12,740 nt of DNA, taken from contig JAQUUV010000039.1 in assembly GCA_028693695.1 (NCBI GenBank), positions 1 to 12,740 of the forward strand, read 5' to 3'. The position numbers were made by a program, and so were the translations under genes. The DNA is from Syntrophomonas sp. Lineage in GTDB: Bacteria; Bacillota; Syntrophomonadia; Syntrophomonadales; Syntrophomonadaceae. Positions 7,591 through 12,740 of the stretch are shown here, piece by piece. Each line of letters opens with the position of its first letter. Within the stretch, counting starts at the first letter, position 1. Below the pieces are notes generated by a model. That model was not told where the DNA came from. It saw only the letters and a program-made list of their open reading frames with translations, and did no database searches.

Positions 7591-8690
7591 ATGGAAGTGG
7601 TTAGTGCCAAGGAACTAAGAGATGCCGCCCAAGGGCTTAAGGTTTTATATGTTGAAGATGATCGAGATCTTCGGGAAAATACTTATAGGCTTCTTACCAG
7701 CTTTTTACCAATGTTACAAGCGCTGAAAATGGTCAGGTAGGGTTAGATAAATATAGGGAAAGCAGTTATGACATCGTAATTACCGATATTAACATGCCAG
7801 TTATGACTGGCGTAAAGATGTCTCAGGAAATTAAAACAAGTAATAAAAAACAGGTTATCATTGTTATTTCTGCCCATGATGAGGCTAAATATCTGTTGGA
7901 TTTAATAAATATGGGTGTGGATAATTTTGTCTTAAAACCCTTGGATATCGGACAGTTTTTAGAGGTGCTACACAAAGCTATAAGTCTAGTCAGGTTTGCT
8001 AAGATGGAAGAAGAATACAAGCAGGAGCTGGAAGAAACTGTGGAAAAACGTACCCGGGAACTTCAGGAAGCCCTGTCTTTAGTTCAGCAACTAAATGGCG
8101 AAGTCGTTCAAAGATTGACTGCAGCTACCGAATTAAGAGATTTGGATACCGGTCTGCACAACCGTCGCTTGGGACTTTTTGCGCCCAAGCTGGCCCGGGC
8201 TATGGGGCTGTCGGAGGAGTATGTTGAATCCCTAGCCTTTGCTGCTCCACTCCATGACATTGGAAAAATTGGCATATTGGATAAGATACTGCTTAAGCCT
8301 GGCCCTTTAACAGAAGAAGAATTTGAAATTATGAAAACCCATACGATTACCGGAGCCAGTATACTTTCTGATTCAATCCATGAAAAGATTAATATGACTG
8401 CCTCTATTGCTCTCAGCCATCACGAGAGATGGGATGGGAGTGGTTATCCCGGTGGCTTAAAGGGTGAAGATATTCCACTTGAGGGTAGAATCGTCTCAAT
8501 ATGTGATCATTATGATGCATTGAGAAGTAAAAGGCCCTATAAACCAGCTTTAAGTCACCAAGAGGCTATGGAAATAATTGTAAATGGAGACGCGAAGAGC
8601 AGGTCGGGTTGTTTTGATCCCCAGATATTAGAGGTATTTATCAGGATTGCTGATGAATTTGATGAAATATATGTTTCGCAACAAGATTAG
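7591..8690 (+). CDS. Response regulator with HD-GYP domain, frameshifted in the receiver
   Basis: Likely output partner of the kinase. ATG 7591 follows AAGGAGG after a short gap (GTG 7597 is better spaced). Frame 1 encodes the receiver start, with VLYVEDDRD (acidic residues E22, D23, D24), then stops at 7738-7740. The receiver continues in the -1 frame with SAENGQVGLDKY, phospho-acceptor D (GAT 7785-7787, in TDINMP), conserved S (VISAHD) and K (VLKPLD). One base is missing, or a -1 slip occurs, between 7689 and 7737. A coiled coil and an HD-GYP domain follow: LHDIGKIG, then HHERWDGSGYPGG and EDIPLEGRIVSICDHYDAL. HD-GYP proteins of this kind degrade cyclic-di-GMP. Restoring one base gives about 366 aa. 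The intact stretch from ATG 7794 (298 aa) lacks the phospho-acceptor aspartate. Confidence 0.85.
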
Positions 8691-8726
8691 CCACTCACCC
8701 TGCTTCCTTTCATAATAATGGCAAAA

Positions 8727-8934
8727 GGGACTATTAAGGAATAAATAAGGCAGAATACTCCGAGGATTTTTCATGCTAGACACGGCGTAAAAGCGTGGTA
8801 ATACTGCAACATTATTGGCGACCGCAAGGGAGCACCAGTGGTACCCGAAGGGTGGAGGTATTATTGCGTTTTGACAACTAAGTATAGCGTGAAAAAGACC
8901 GGAGTAAATGACTAGTTTATTTCTTGATAGTCCC
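8727..8934 (+). ncRNA. Candidate structured RNA / inverted-repeat element C
   Basis: This element fills most of the 335-bp gap between the regulator and dacF. The outer stem is 8727-8746 with 8915-8934 (about 20 bp, starting GGGACTATTAAGG). It continues inward as TACTCCG/CGGAGTA (8756-8762/8900-8906), TTTTTCA-T-GCTA / TAGC-G-TGAAAAA (8767-8778/8885-8896) and a 15-bp stem 8790-8804/8858-8872. At the tip are ACCC-GAA-GGGT (8843-8853) and ACC-GCAA-GG. Non-Watson-Crick positions inside these stems are G-T on the plus strand (8735-8926, 8739-8922, 8746-8915, 8774-8889, 8793-8869, 8796-8866, 8797-8865, 8798-8864) and none is A-C. That is what a plus-strand transcript would tolerate. No similarity to copies A and B was seen, and no coding potential. 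Confidence 0.55.
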
Positions 8935-8949
8935 TAAGTTAACTGAATG

Positions 8950-8979
8950 GCATAATAGCAAGTGTACCTCAATATAATT
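8950..8979 (+). promoter_or_regulatory. Candidate forespore (sigma-F/sigma-G) promoter of dacF
   Basis: GCATA (8950-8954), 15 bp, then CAATATAATT (8970-8979), about 47 bp before dacF. The -35 fits the sigma-F/sigma-G pattern; the -10 keeps the A-x-A-x-T-W part of the sigma-F element (both leading Gs missing) and matches sigma-G CATNMTA at 6 of 7. dacF is a sigma-F gene in B. subtilis. TATAAT is present but with no sigma-A -35. Confidence 0.35.
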
Positions 8980-9025
8980 TAAGGACGACGATAGCAAGTT
9001 ATACGATAGGGGGGGTACGCTGGTT

Positions 9026-10171
9026 ATGAGAGTTAGACATGCAGCGGTTTGGATGGTATTAATGTTATTTATCTTCTCCTGGGCTGGGACGGGAGTGGCC
9101 CAGGCTAAAATGGAGAACGTGAAGGCCGAGGCTTATGTGCTGATGGATGCCGATTCGGGCCAAATTCTGGTTGCCCAAAATGAAAACAAGCGCTTGCCTC
9201 CAGCCAGTATGACCAAGTTAATGACCCTCATATTGGGTGTGGAGGCGCTGGAAGCGGGGAAAGTTGAACTTAAGGATAAGGTCATTACCAGTGAAAATGC
9301 TTGGAAGATGGGAGGATCACAGATTTATCTGGCTCCAGGCGAATCAATGACCTATGAAGAGATGCTAATTGCAATTGCGGCAGGATCTGCCAACGATGCT
9401 TGTGTGGCTGTAGCCGAACACCTGGAAGGAACCCATCAGAGTTTTGTGGATAAAATGAATGATAAGGTTCGCGATTTGGGGTTGAAGGATACCCATTTCG
9501 TTAACGCTTATGGTTTACCCGCCGAGGATCATTATAGCTCGGCCTATGATATGGCTGTTATAGCTAAGTACGCCTTGTCCCATCCACGCTTATTGGAATA
9601 TACCTCCATAAAAGAGTATAATCTCCGGCAGGGAAAATTTAAGCTCTATAATACTAATAAACTGCTCTGGTGGTATCAGGGCGCAGACGGCTTTAAGACC
9701 GGGTGGACCAATGAAGCCAAATACTGCTTGACTTCAACTGTTAAACGGGATGGTCTTCGTCTGATTTCGGTGGTTATGGCATCCCCTGAGGTGAGGGGTC
9801 ATTTCCGGGATTCGATGGAACTGTACAACTATGGCTTTGCGAAGTATGCCTATAAGTCATTTTTTACCCGTGATAGTGTATGCGGAATGGTTCAAGTAGG
9901 TAAAGGAATGGAAGATGGAGTGGAAGCAGTAACTGCCGAGGAGGCCGGGACGATTTACTCCAAGGGTGACAAGGCAAATCTGACCAGTAAGAAGGAACTG
10001 CTTCCCTATATCAGTGCTCCTGTTAAAAAGGGACAAAAGCTGGGGGAGATACAGATATTTAAAGATGCAGATTTACAAAAGACAATCGACATCGTTTCGT
10101 CAAAAGACGTAGCGCGATCAGGTCTATTGAAGGAAATAATGAAAATGTTTGCCGAAACCTTTATATTATAA
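9026..10171 (+). CDS. dacF: Sporulation D-alanyl-D-alanine carboxypeptidase
   Basis: Penicillin-binding serine DD-carboxypeptidase (peptidase S11) that trims peptidoglycan stem peptides; DacF helps set cross-linking of the spore germ-cell wall and cortex. The product is 381 aa (B. subtilis DacF about 389). It has a signal peptide at 1-27 ending AQA, then the three active-site motifs: S61-MTK64, S121-AN123 and K224-TG226. A PBP5-like C-terminal beta domain follows (about 285-365), with a short amphipathic tail that may contact the membrane. The ribosome site is the G-run at 9009-9015, about 10 nt before ATG. It precedes spoIIAA with no terminator, as in B. subtilis, where read-through boosts spoIIA late in sporulation. 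Confidence 0.92.
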   Translation: MRVRHAAVWMVLMLFIFSWAGTGVAQAKMENVKAEAYVLMDADSGQILVAQNENKRLPPASMTKLMTLILGVEALEAGKVELKDKVITSENAWKMGGSQIYLAPGESMTYEEMLIAIAAGSANDACVAVAEHLEGTHQSFVDKMNDKVRDLGLKDTHFVNAYGLPAEDHYSSAYDMAVIAKYALSHPRLLEYTSIKEYNLRQGKFKLYNTNKLLWWYQGADGFKTGWTNEAKYCLTSTVKRDGLRLISVVMASPEVRGHFRDSMELYNYGFAKYAYKSFFTRDSVCGMVQVGKGMEDGVEAVTAEEAGTIYSKGDKANLTSKKELLPYISAPVKKGQKLGEIQIFKDADLQKTIDIVSSKDVARSGLLKEIMKMFAETFIL

Positions 10172-10179
10172 TTGGAATT

Positions 10180-10213
10180 TTGTGGAAGGAATTGTCCCCT
10201 GCTTGTAGAAGTT
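10180..10213 (+). promoter_or_regulatory. Sigma-H promoter of spoIIA with two near-consensus Spo0A boxes
   Basis: GAAGGAATT (10185-10193), 11 bp, GTAGAAGTT (10205-10213) matches the sigma-H consensus RNAGGAWWW-N11-12-RNNGAATWW with a single mismatch. TTGTGGAA (10180-10187) and TTGTAGAA (10203-10210) each differ from the 0A box TTGTCGAA at one base, 23 bp apart. The B. subtilis spoIIA operon is sigma-H transcribed and Spo0A~P activated, so site and context agree. Confidence 0.65.
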
Positions 10214-10230
10214 CTTAGCTTAAGGAGCAC

Positions 10231-10257
10231 GAAATAATACGATCAGATTATTATTTC
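10231..10257 (+). promoter_or_regulatory. AT-rich hairpin in the spoIIAA leader
   Basis: GAAATAATA (10231-10239) and TATTATTTC (10249-10257) form a 9-bp stem with a 9-nt loop, between the sigma-H promoter and the spoIIAA ribosome site. There is no T tract, so it is not a terminator of dacF. It may affect mRNA stability or be a protein-binding dyad. Confidence 0.35.
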
Positions 10258-10300
10258 ATGATCCCTCAGTGGTTAAGACGTACGAGGAGGGGACTTTTGC

Positions 10301-10633
10301 ATGGAACTAGAGTTGAAGCAAATTAGAAATACGCTGCTGGTTAGGGTAAAGGGTGAAATGGACATGTTAGTGGCAGAAAAGTTGCGAAAGGAGATAGATA
10401 GAAAATTAGAAACTAAGCAAATTACTAACCTGGTCATTAACCTTGAAAAAGTAACCTTCATCGATAGCTCAGGCCTGGGAGTAATAATTGGCAGGTACAA
10501 AAAGATTTCAAGTGTAAGTGGGAAAATGTATATTGTGGGCGCTAGTACATCAGTCCGCAAGATTCTAATGTTTTCCGGCATTAATAAGCTAATTTCCTTG
10601 TATAATAACGAGCAGGATATTATCAATATTTAA
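10301..10633 (+). CDS. spoIIAA: Anti-sigma-F factor antagonist SpoIIAA
   Basis: Cytosolic STAS-domain switch protein. When dephosphorylated (by SpoIIE) it displaces sigma-F from SpoIIAB, starting forespore transcription; SpoIIAB rephosphorylates it. The product is 110 aa. The phosphorylation loop VTFIDSSGLGVIIGRYK carries S56-S57, and S57 corresponds to S58 of B. subtilis. The strong ribosome site GAGGAGGGG lies 8 nt before ATG. It is the first gene of the spoIIA operon and ends 21 bp before the preferred spoIIAB start. Confidence 0.96.
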   Translation: MELELKQIRNTLLVRVKGEMDMLVAEKLRKEIDRKLETKQITNLVINLEKVTFIDSSGLGVIIGRYKKISSVSGKMYIVGASTSVRKILMFSGINKLISLYNNEQDIINI

Positions 10634-10654
10634 GGGGAGGTGAATGGACAGGCC

Positions 10655-11101
10655 ATGAATATGAAGAATTATGTGCGATTTGAATTTCCAAGTGTACCGG
10701 AGAATGTATCCTTTGCCAGGTCATGTGTAGGAGCCTTTGCTACTCAATTGGATTGCACGTTAGAGGAGATAGAGGAGATCAAACTAGTGGTATCAGAAGC
10801 AGTTTCTAACAGCATTATCCATGGATATAAAAACCAACCTCACGGGAAGGTGCTTGTTATGGCCACCATATTGGATGATCGGATAATGGAAATTATGATT
10901 GAGGATAAGGGAATAGGCATTGCCGATGTTAAACAGGCAATGGAACCCAGCTTTTCAAGTGACCCGGGTCGTATGGGACTTGGTTTTACCTTTATGAAAT
11001 CCTTCATGGATGAATTGGAGGTTGTGAGCCAACCGGGTGAAGGAACTAACATAAAGCTCAAGCGTTGTTTTCTTGTCAAAGATAAAGAAGCACTTGCTTA
11101 A
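10655..11101 (+). CDS. spoIIAB: Anti-sigma-F factor and serine kinase SpoIIAB
   Basis: GHKL-fold kinase that binds sigma-F in the predivisional cell and mother cell and phosphorylates SpoIIAA. The N-box EAVSNSIIHGY holds the general base and Mg-binding residues; counted from ATG 10661 they are E46 and N50, and R20 (FAR) contacts sigma-F, exactly as in the 146-aa B. subtilis protein. The G1 box is EDKGIGI, and the later glycine-rich lid is GRMGLGFTFMKSFMDE. The GTG at 10640 is inside the ribosome site (AAGGGGAGG, 10632-10640), so I use ATG 10655 (148 aa), although the spacing of 14 nt is long; ATG 10661 (146 aa) fits the family length best. Confidence 0.95.
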   Translation: MNMKNYVRFEFPSVPENVSFARSCVGAFATQLDCTLEEIEEIKLVVSEAVSNSIIHGYKNQPHGKVLVMATILDDRIMEIMIEDKGIGIADVKQAMEPSFSSDPGRMGLGFTFMKSFMDELEVVSQPGEGTNIKLKRCFLVKDKEALA

Positions 11102-11114
11102 GGGGGGAGATATT

Positions 11115-11846
11115 ATGCCCCCGGAAAAAATATACCAGGAAAACGATAGACTCCTACAAAAAGCCCAGGCTGGTGATGAGCATGCAAGGTCGAAGGCTTA
11201 TGAGGCCAATATAGGGCTGGTCTATATGGTTTTAGAACGATTTAAAAACACTTCTTATGACTACGAAGATCTGTTTCAGGTAGGTTCTATAGGTCTGGTT
11301 AAGGCAATAGACAAATTTGATTTTTCCTTCCAGGTGCGCTTTTCTACTTATGCTGTGCCCATGATTATTGGTGAGGTCAAGAAGTTCTTGCGGGATGATG
11401 GCATCGTTAAGGTGCAGAGGGGGCTTAAAGAAAATTATGGCAAGATACGCTGGGCTCAGGACAAATTGCGAGGAAACCTGGGCAAGGAACCTACTATCAC
11501 AGAGATAGCCTGTTTGTTAGAAATGGATAAGGAAGAAATTGTAATGGCTATGGAGGCCTGTCAGGCTACTACTTCTATACACGATGCGTTTGCTGGGAAA
11601 GACAAGGGGCAGATTTCCCTTATTGATAGGCTGGCCAGTGAGGAAAGCAATATTATGATGCTAGAAAAACTTGCTCTGCGTGAGGCTTTGAGCAAGTTGG
11701 ACAACCGGGAGCAGGAAATCATTGTAAGAAGATTTTTTCGCGATGAAACCCAGTCCTGTATTGCTGATGACTTGGGAGTTTCGCAGGTACAGGTTTCCCG
11801 AATTGAAAAAGGAGCTTTGTTAAAACTTAAAAGGGTACTGGAATAA
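11115..11846 (+). CDS. sigF: RNA polymerase sporulation sigma factor F
   Basis: First compartment-specific sigma factor, active in the forespore. The product is 243 aa (255 in B. subtilis). Region 2 is at about 25-95, with DLFQVGSIGLVKAIDKFD at 52-69 for core binding and RFSTYAVPMIIGEVKKFLRDDG for -10 recognition. Region 3 is KVQRGLKE onwards, and region 4.2 is a helix-turn-helix at about 210-235 (TQSCIADDLGVSQVQVSRIEK). ATG 11115 follows AGGGGGGAG (11101-11109) and starts 13 nt after the spoIIAB stop. The TTG at 11073 inside spoIIAB has no ribosome site and is rejected. Operon with spoIIAA and spoIIAB. Confidence 0.96.
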   Translation: MPPEKIYQENDRLLQKAQAGDEHARSKAYEANIGLVYMVLERFKNTSYDYEDLFQVGSIGLVKAIDKFDFSFQVRFSTYAVPMIIGEVKKFLRDDGIVKVQRGLKENYGKIRWAQDKLRGNLGKEPTITEIACLLEMDKEEIVMAMEACQATTSIHDAFAGKDKGQISLIDRLASEESNIMMLEKLALREALSKLDNREQEIIVRRFFRDETQSCIADDLGVSQVQVSRIEKGALLKLKRVLE

Positions 11847-11900
11847 AACATCTTTTCAATAGCAATAATAAACCTAATTGAATTGAAAGGATGATGTAAA

Positions 11901-12095
11901 TTGCAGATTAGAGTAGCAGAATTTGTAGGAGAATCTCATAAAGATTGGCAGGATGCTGTCAACAGTGCGGTCGCTGATGCATCTAAAACCTTTACTAATA
12001 TTTCAGGAGTAGAGGTATCCAATTGGACTGCAAGTGTCAAGGGGAACAAGATCGTTGATTATAAAGCTAATATCAAGATAGCTTATACCGAATAG
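11901..12095 (+). CDS. Dodecin-family flavin-binding protein
   Basis: This 64-aa protein has the dodecin pattern: a beta strand with EFVGES, a helix with DWQDAVNSAVADASKTFTNISGVEV, then two strands ending DYKANIKIAY. Dodecins assemble into hollow dodecamers that store or buffer riboflavin/FMN, or in some cases coenzyme A. The start is TTG 11901, with GAAAGG (11885-11890) 10 nt upstream; the nearby ATGATG at 11891-11896 runs straight into TAA. It lies 54 bp after sigF and may be read from the spoIIA promoter, which would put it in sporulating cells. B. subtilis has no dodecin at this position. Function here is inferred. Confidence 0.85.
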   Translation: MQIRVAEFVGESHKDWQDAVNSAVADASKTFTNISGVEVSNWTASVKGNKIVDYKANIKIAYTE

Positions 12096-12101
12096 CTGAA
12101 T

Positions 12102-12137
12102 TATGTGACAGGGGGTGTCAACAACCCCTGTCACATA
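12102..12137. repeat. 13-bp hairpin after the dodecin gene
   Basis: TATGTGACAGGGG (12102-12114) pairs perfectly with CCCCTGTCACATA (12125-12137), loop 10 nt. No T tract follows, so it is not a standard terminator. It is the first of three hairpins in this 140-bp stretch. Confidence 0.6.
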
Positions 12138-12141
12138 TCTT

Positions 12142-12209
12142 GGGGACACAAGGGGACGGTTCTCCTGTGCTAACAAGTTAGCACAGGAGAACCGTCCCCT
12201 TGTGTCCCC
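12142..12209. repeat. REP-like palindrome, 33-bp perfect arms
   Basis: Arms 12142-12174 and 12177-12209 are perfect complements around a 2-nt centre (AA). The arm contains ACAAGGGGACGGTTCTCCTG, a motif that I recall as a widespread intergenic palindrome in Firmicutes and often linked to REP-associated Y1 transposases. No transposase is present here, so it would be mobilised in trans. It abuts the terminator stem that starts at 12210. Confidence 0.75.
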
Positions 12210-12240
12210 CCAGCAGGTAAATATGCCTGCTGGTTTTTTT
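12210..12240 (+). terminator. Intrinsic terminator of the spoIIA-dodecin unit
   Basis: CCAGCAGG (12210-12217) and CCTGCTGG (12226-12233) form an 8-bp stem with an 8-nt loop, followed directly by seven Ts (12234-12240). Confidence 0.85.
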
Positions 12241-12297
12241 ATCGCCCTATTTTCCGATTAAATCCTTCAAGAACGATCATTCGTTGTGGTAATTCAT

Positions 12298-12327
12298 GTA
12301 TAAAGCTACTGCCCAAAGCTAATAATA
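12298..12327 (+). promoter_or_regulatory. Candidate forespore (sigma-F/sigma-G) promoter of spoVA
   Basis: GTATA (12298-12302), 15 bp, GCTAATAATA (12318-12327) matches GYWTA and nine of ten positions of GGNNANANTW, with a spacer one base shorter than the usual 16. The spoVA operon is sigma-G dependent in B. subtilis, and sigma-F and sigma-G sites overlap in sequence. It is 21 bp before the spoVAC ATG. The rest of 12241-12297 shows nothing recognisable. Confidence 0.45.
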
Positions 12328-12348
12328 CGATACTGAGGGGGATACAGC

Positions 12349-12740
12349 ATGAGCTCAAGAGGCGAAGAAAAACTAAAAACAGCCCAGCAAGAGGAATATC
12401 ATCACCTGGTTAATAGTATAAAACCCAAACCACCCATTTTAAAAAATTGCCTGTGGGCTTTCGTGGTAGGCGGATTGATATGTGTGATTGGTCAAATTAT
12501 CCTCAATTACCTGATTTCTCTGGGGCTAAACAAGGTTGATGCCGGTTCTTTAACGGCTATAATTATGATATTTCTAGGGGCATTGTTTACAGGTATCGGG
12601 GTTTATGATGACTTGGGGCAAAAGGCCGGGGCGGGTTCAATTGTGCCTATAACAGGTTTCGCGAACGCCATTGTGGCTTCGGCCATGGAGTTTAAAAGGG
12701 AAGGTTACATATTCGGCGTTGGCGCCAGGATATTCAGTAT
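12349..12740 (+). CDS. spoVAC: Stage V sporulation protein AC (partial, runs off the window)
   Basis: Only the first 130 codons are in the window. SpoVAC is a forespore inner-membrane protein of the channel that loads dipicolinic acid into the spore and releases it at germination; it has been described as mechanosensitive. Visible features are a charged N-terminus, KPKPPILKN, a first membrane segment at about 35-57, a second at about 68-86, then the signature VYDDLGQKAGAGSIVPITGFANA and SAMEFKREGYIFGVGARIF. GAGGGGG at 12334-12340 is the ribosome site. spoVAA and spoVAB, which precede it in B. subtilis, are absent, as is usual in clostridia. Confidence 0.94.
   Translation, partial: MSSRGEEKLKTAQQEEYHHLVNSIKPKPPILKNCLWAFVVGGLICVIGQIILNYLISLGLNKVDAGSLTAIIMIFLGALFTGIGVYDDLGQKAGAGSIVPITGFANAIVASAMEFKREGYIFGVGARIFS

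Noticed and set aside
7794..7796. ATG 7794 as the true start of the HD-GYP protein
   Set aside because: It falls in the middle of the receiver motif DINMP; receiver coding clearly continues upstream, in two frames.
8727..8934. Element C as a third copy of the A/B family
   Set aside because: Similar size and hairpin layout, but I could not align its loops or linkers with A or B.
10640..10642. GTG start for spoIIAB
   Set aside because: It is part of the ribosome-binding sequence itself.
11073..11114. TTG start for sigF inside spoIIAB
   Set aside because: No ribosome site, and the extra residues are the spoIIAB 3' end read in another frame.
12102..12137. First hairpin as the operon terminator
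   Set aside because: No T tract follows; the hairpin at 12210-12233 has one.

Overview
The window reads as a chromosomal segment of an endospore-forming, anaerobic Firmicute of the Clostridia. The gene order spoIIM - xerD - deoB - pdp - dacF - spoIIAA - spoIIAB - sigF - spoVAC is the classic clostridial sporulation neighbourhood, and an [FeFe]-hydrogenase-like sensor kinase points to an H2-metabolising anaerobe. A syntrophic, Syntrophomonas-like lineage is my best guess but is not proven. The intergenic REP-type palindrome is also of a kind common in such genomes. No rRNA, tRNA, CRISPR array or transposase gene was seen.

Layout. 1-50: terminator of an upstream gene. 125-3210: spoIIM (engulfment), a small YqzK/DUF4227-like membrane protein, xerD (chromosome dimer resolution) and deoB (phosphopentomutase), all on + and closely spaced. 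3208-3980: no gene; two copies of one structured element in inverted orientation, which share a base-paired fold although their stem sequences differ. In B. subtilis punA (purine nucleoside phosphorylase) follows deoB; it is missing here. 4019-5320: pdp. 5444-8690: an AT-rich two-gene signalling unit, a ferredoxin/[FeFe]-hydrogenase-like histidine kinase followed by a receiver-HD-GYP response regulator whose receiver is broken by a one-base frameshift. 8691-9025: a second type of structured, probably transcribed element, and a candidate sporulation promoter. 9026-11846: dacF and the tricistronic spoIIA operon (anti-anti-sigma, anti-sigma, sigma-F) behind a good sigma-H promoter with two near-consensus Spo0A boxes. 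11901-12095: dodecin. 12102-12240: three successive hairpins, including a 33-bp perfect palindrome and a true terminator. 12349-end: the start of spoVAC.

How the genes work together. The flanks are forespore and mother-cell sporulation functions plus nucleoside salvage: Pdp releases pentose-1-phosphate and DeoB converts it to pentose-5-phosphate. The middle contains a hydrogen- or redox-sensing two-component system with a cyclic-di-GMP phosphodiesterase-type output, inserted between pdp and dacF. The most unusual content is non-coding: the inverted pair of covarying elements at 3208-3980, and the G-U-rich folded element at 8727-8934.
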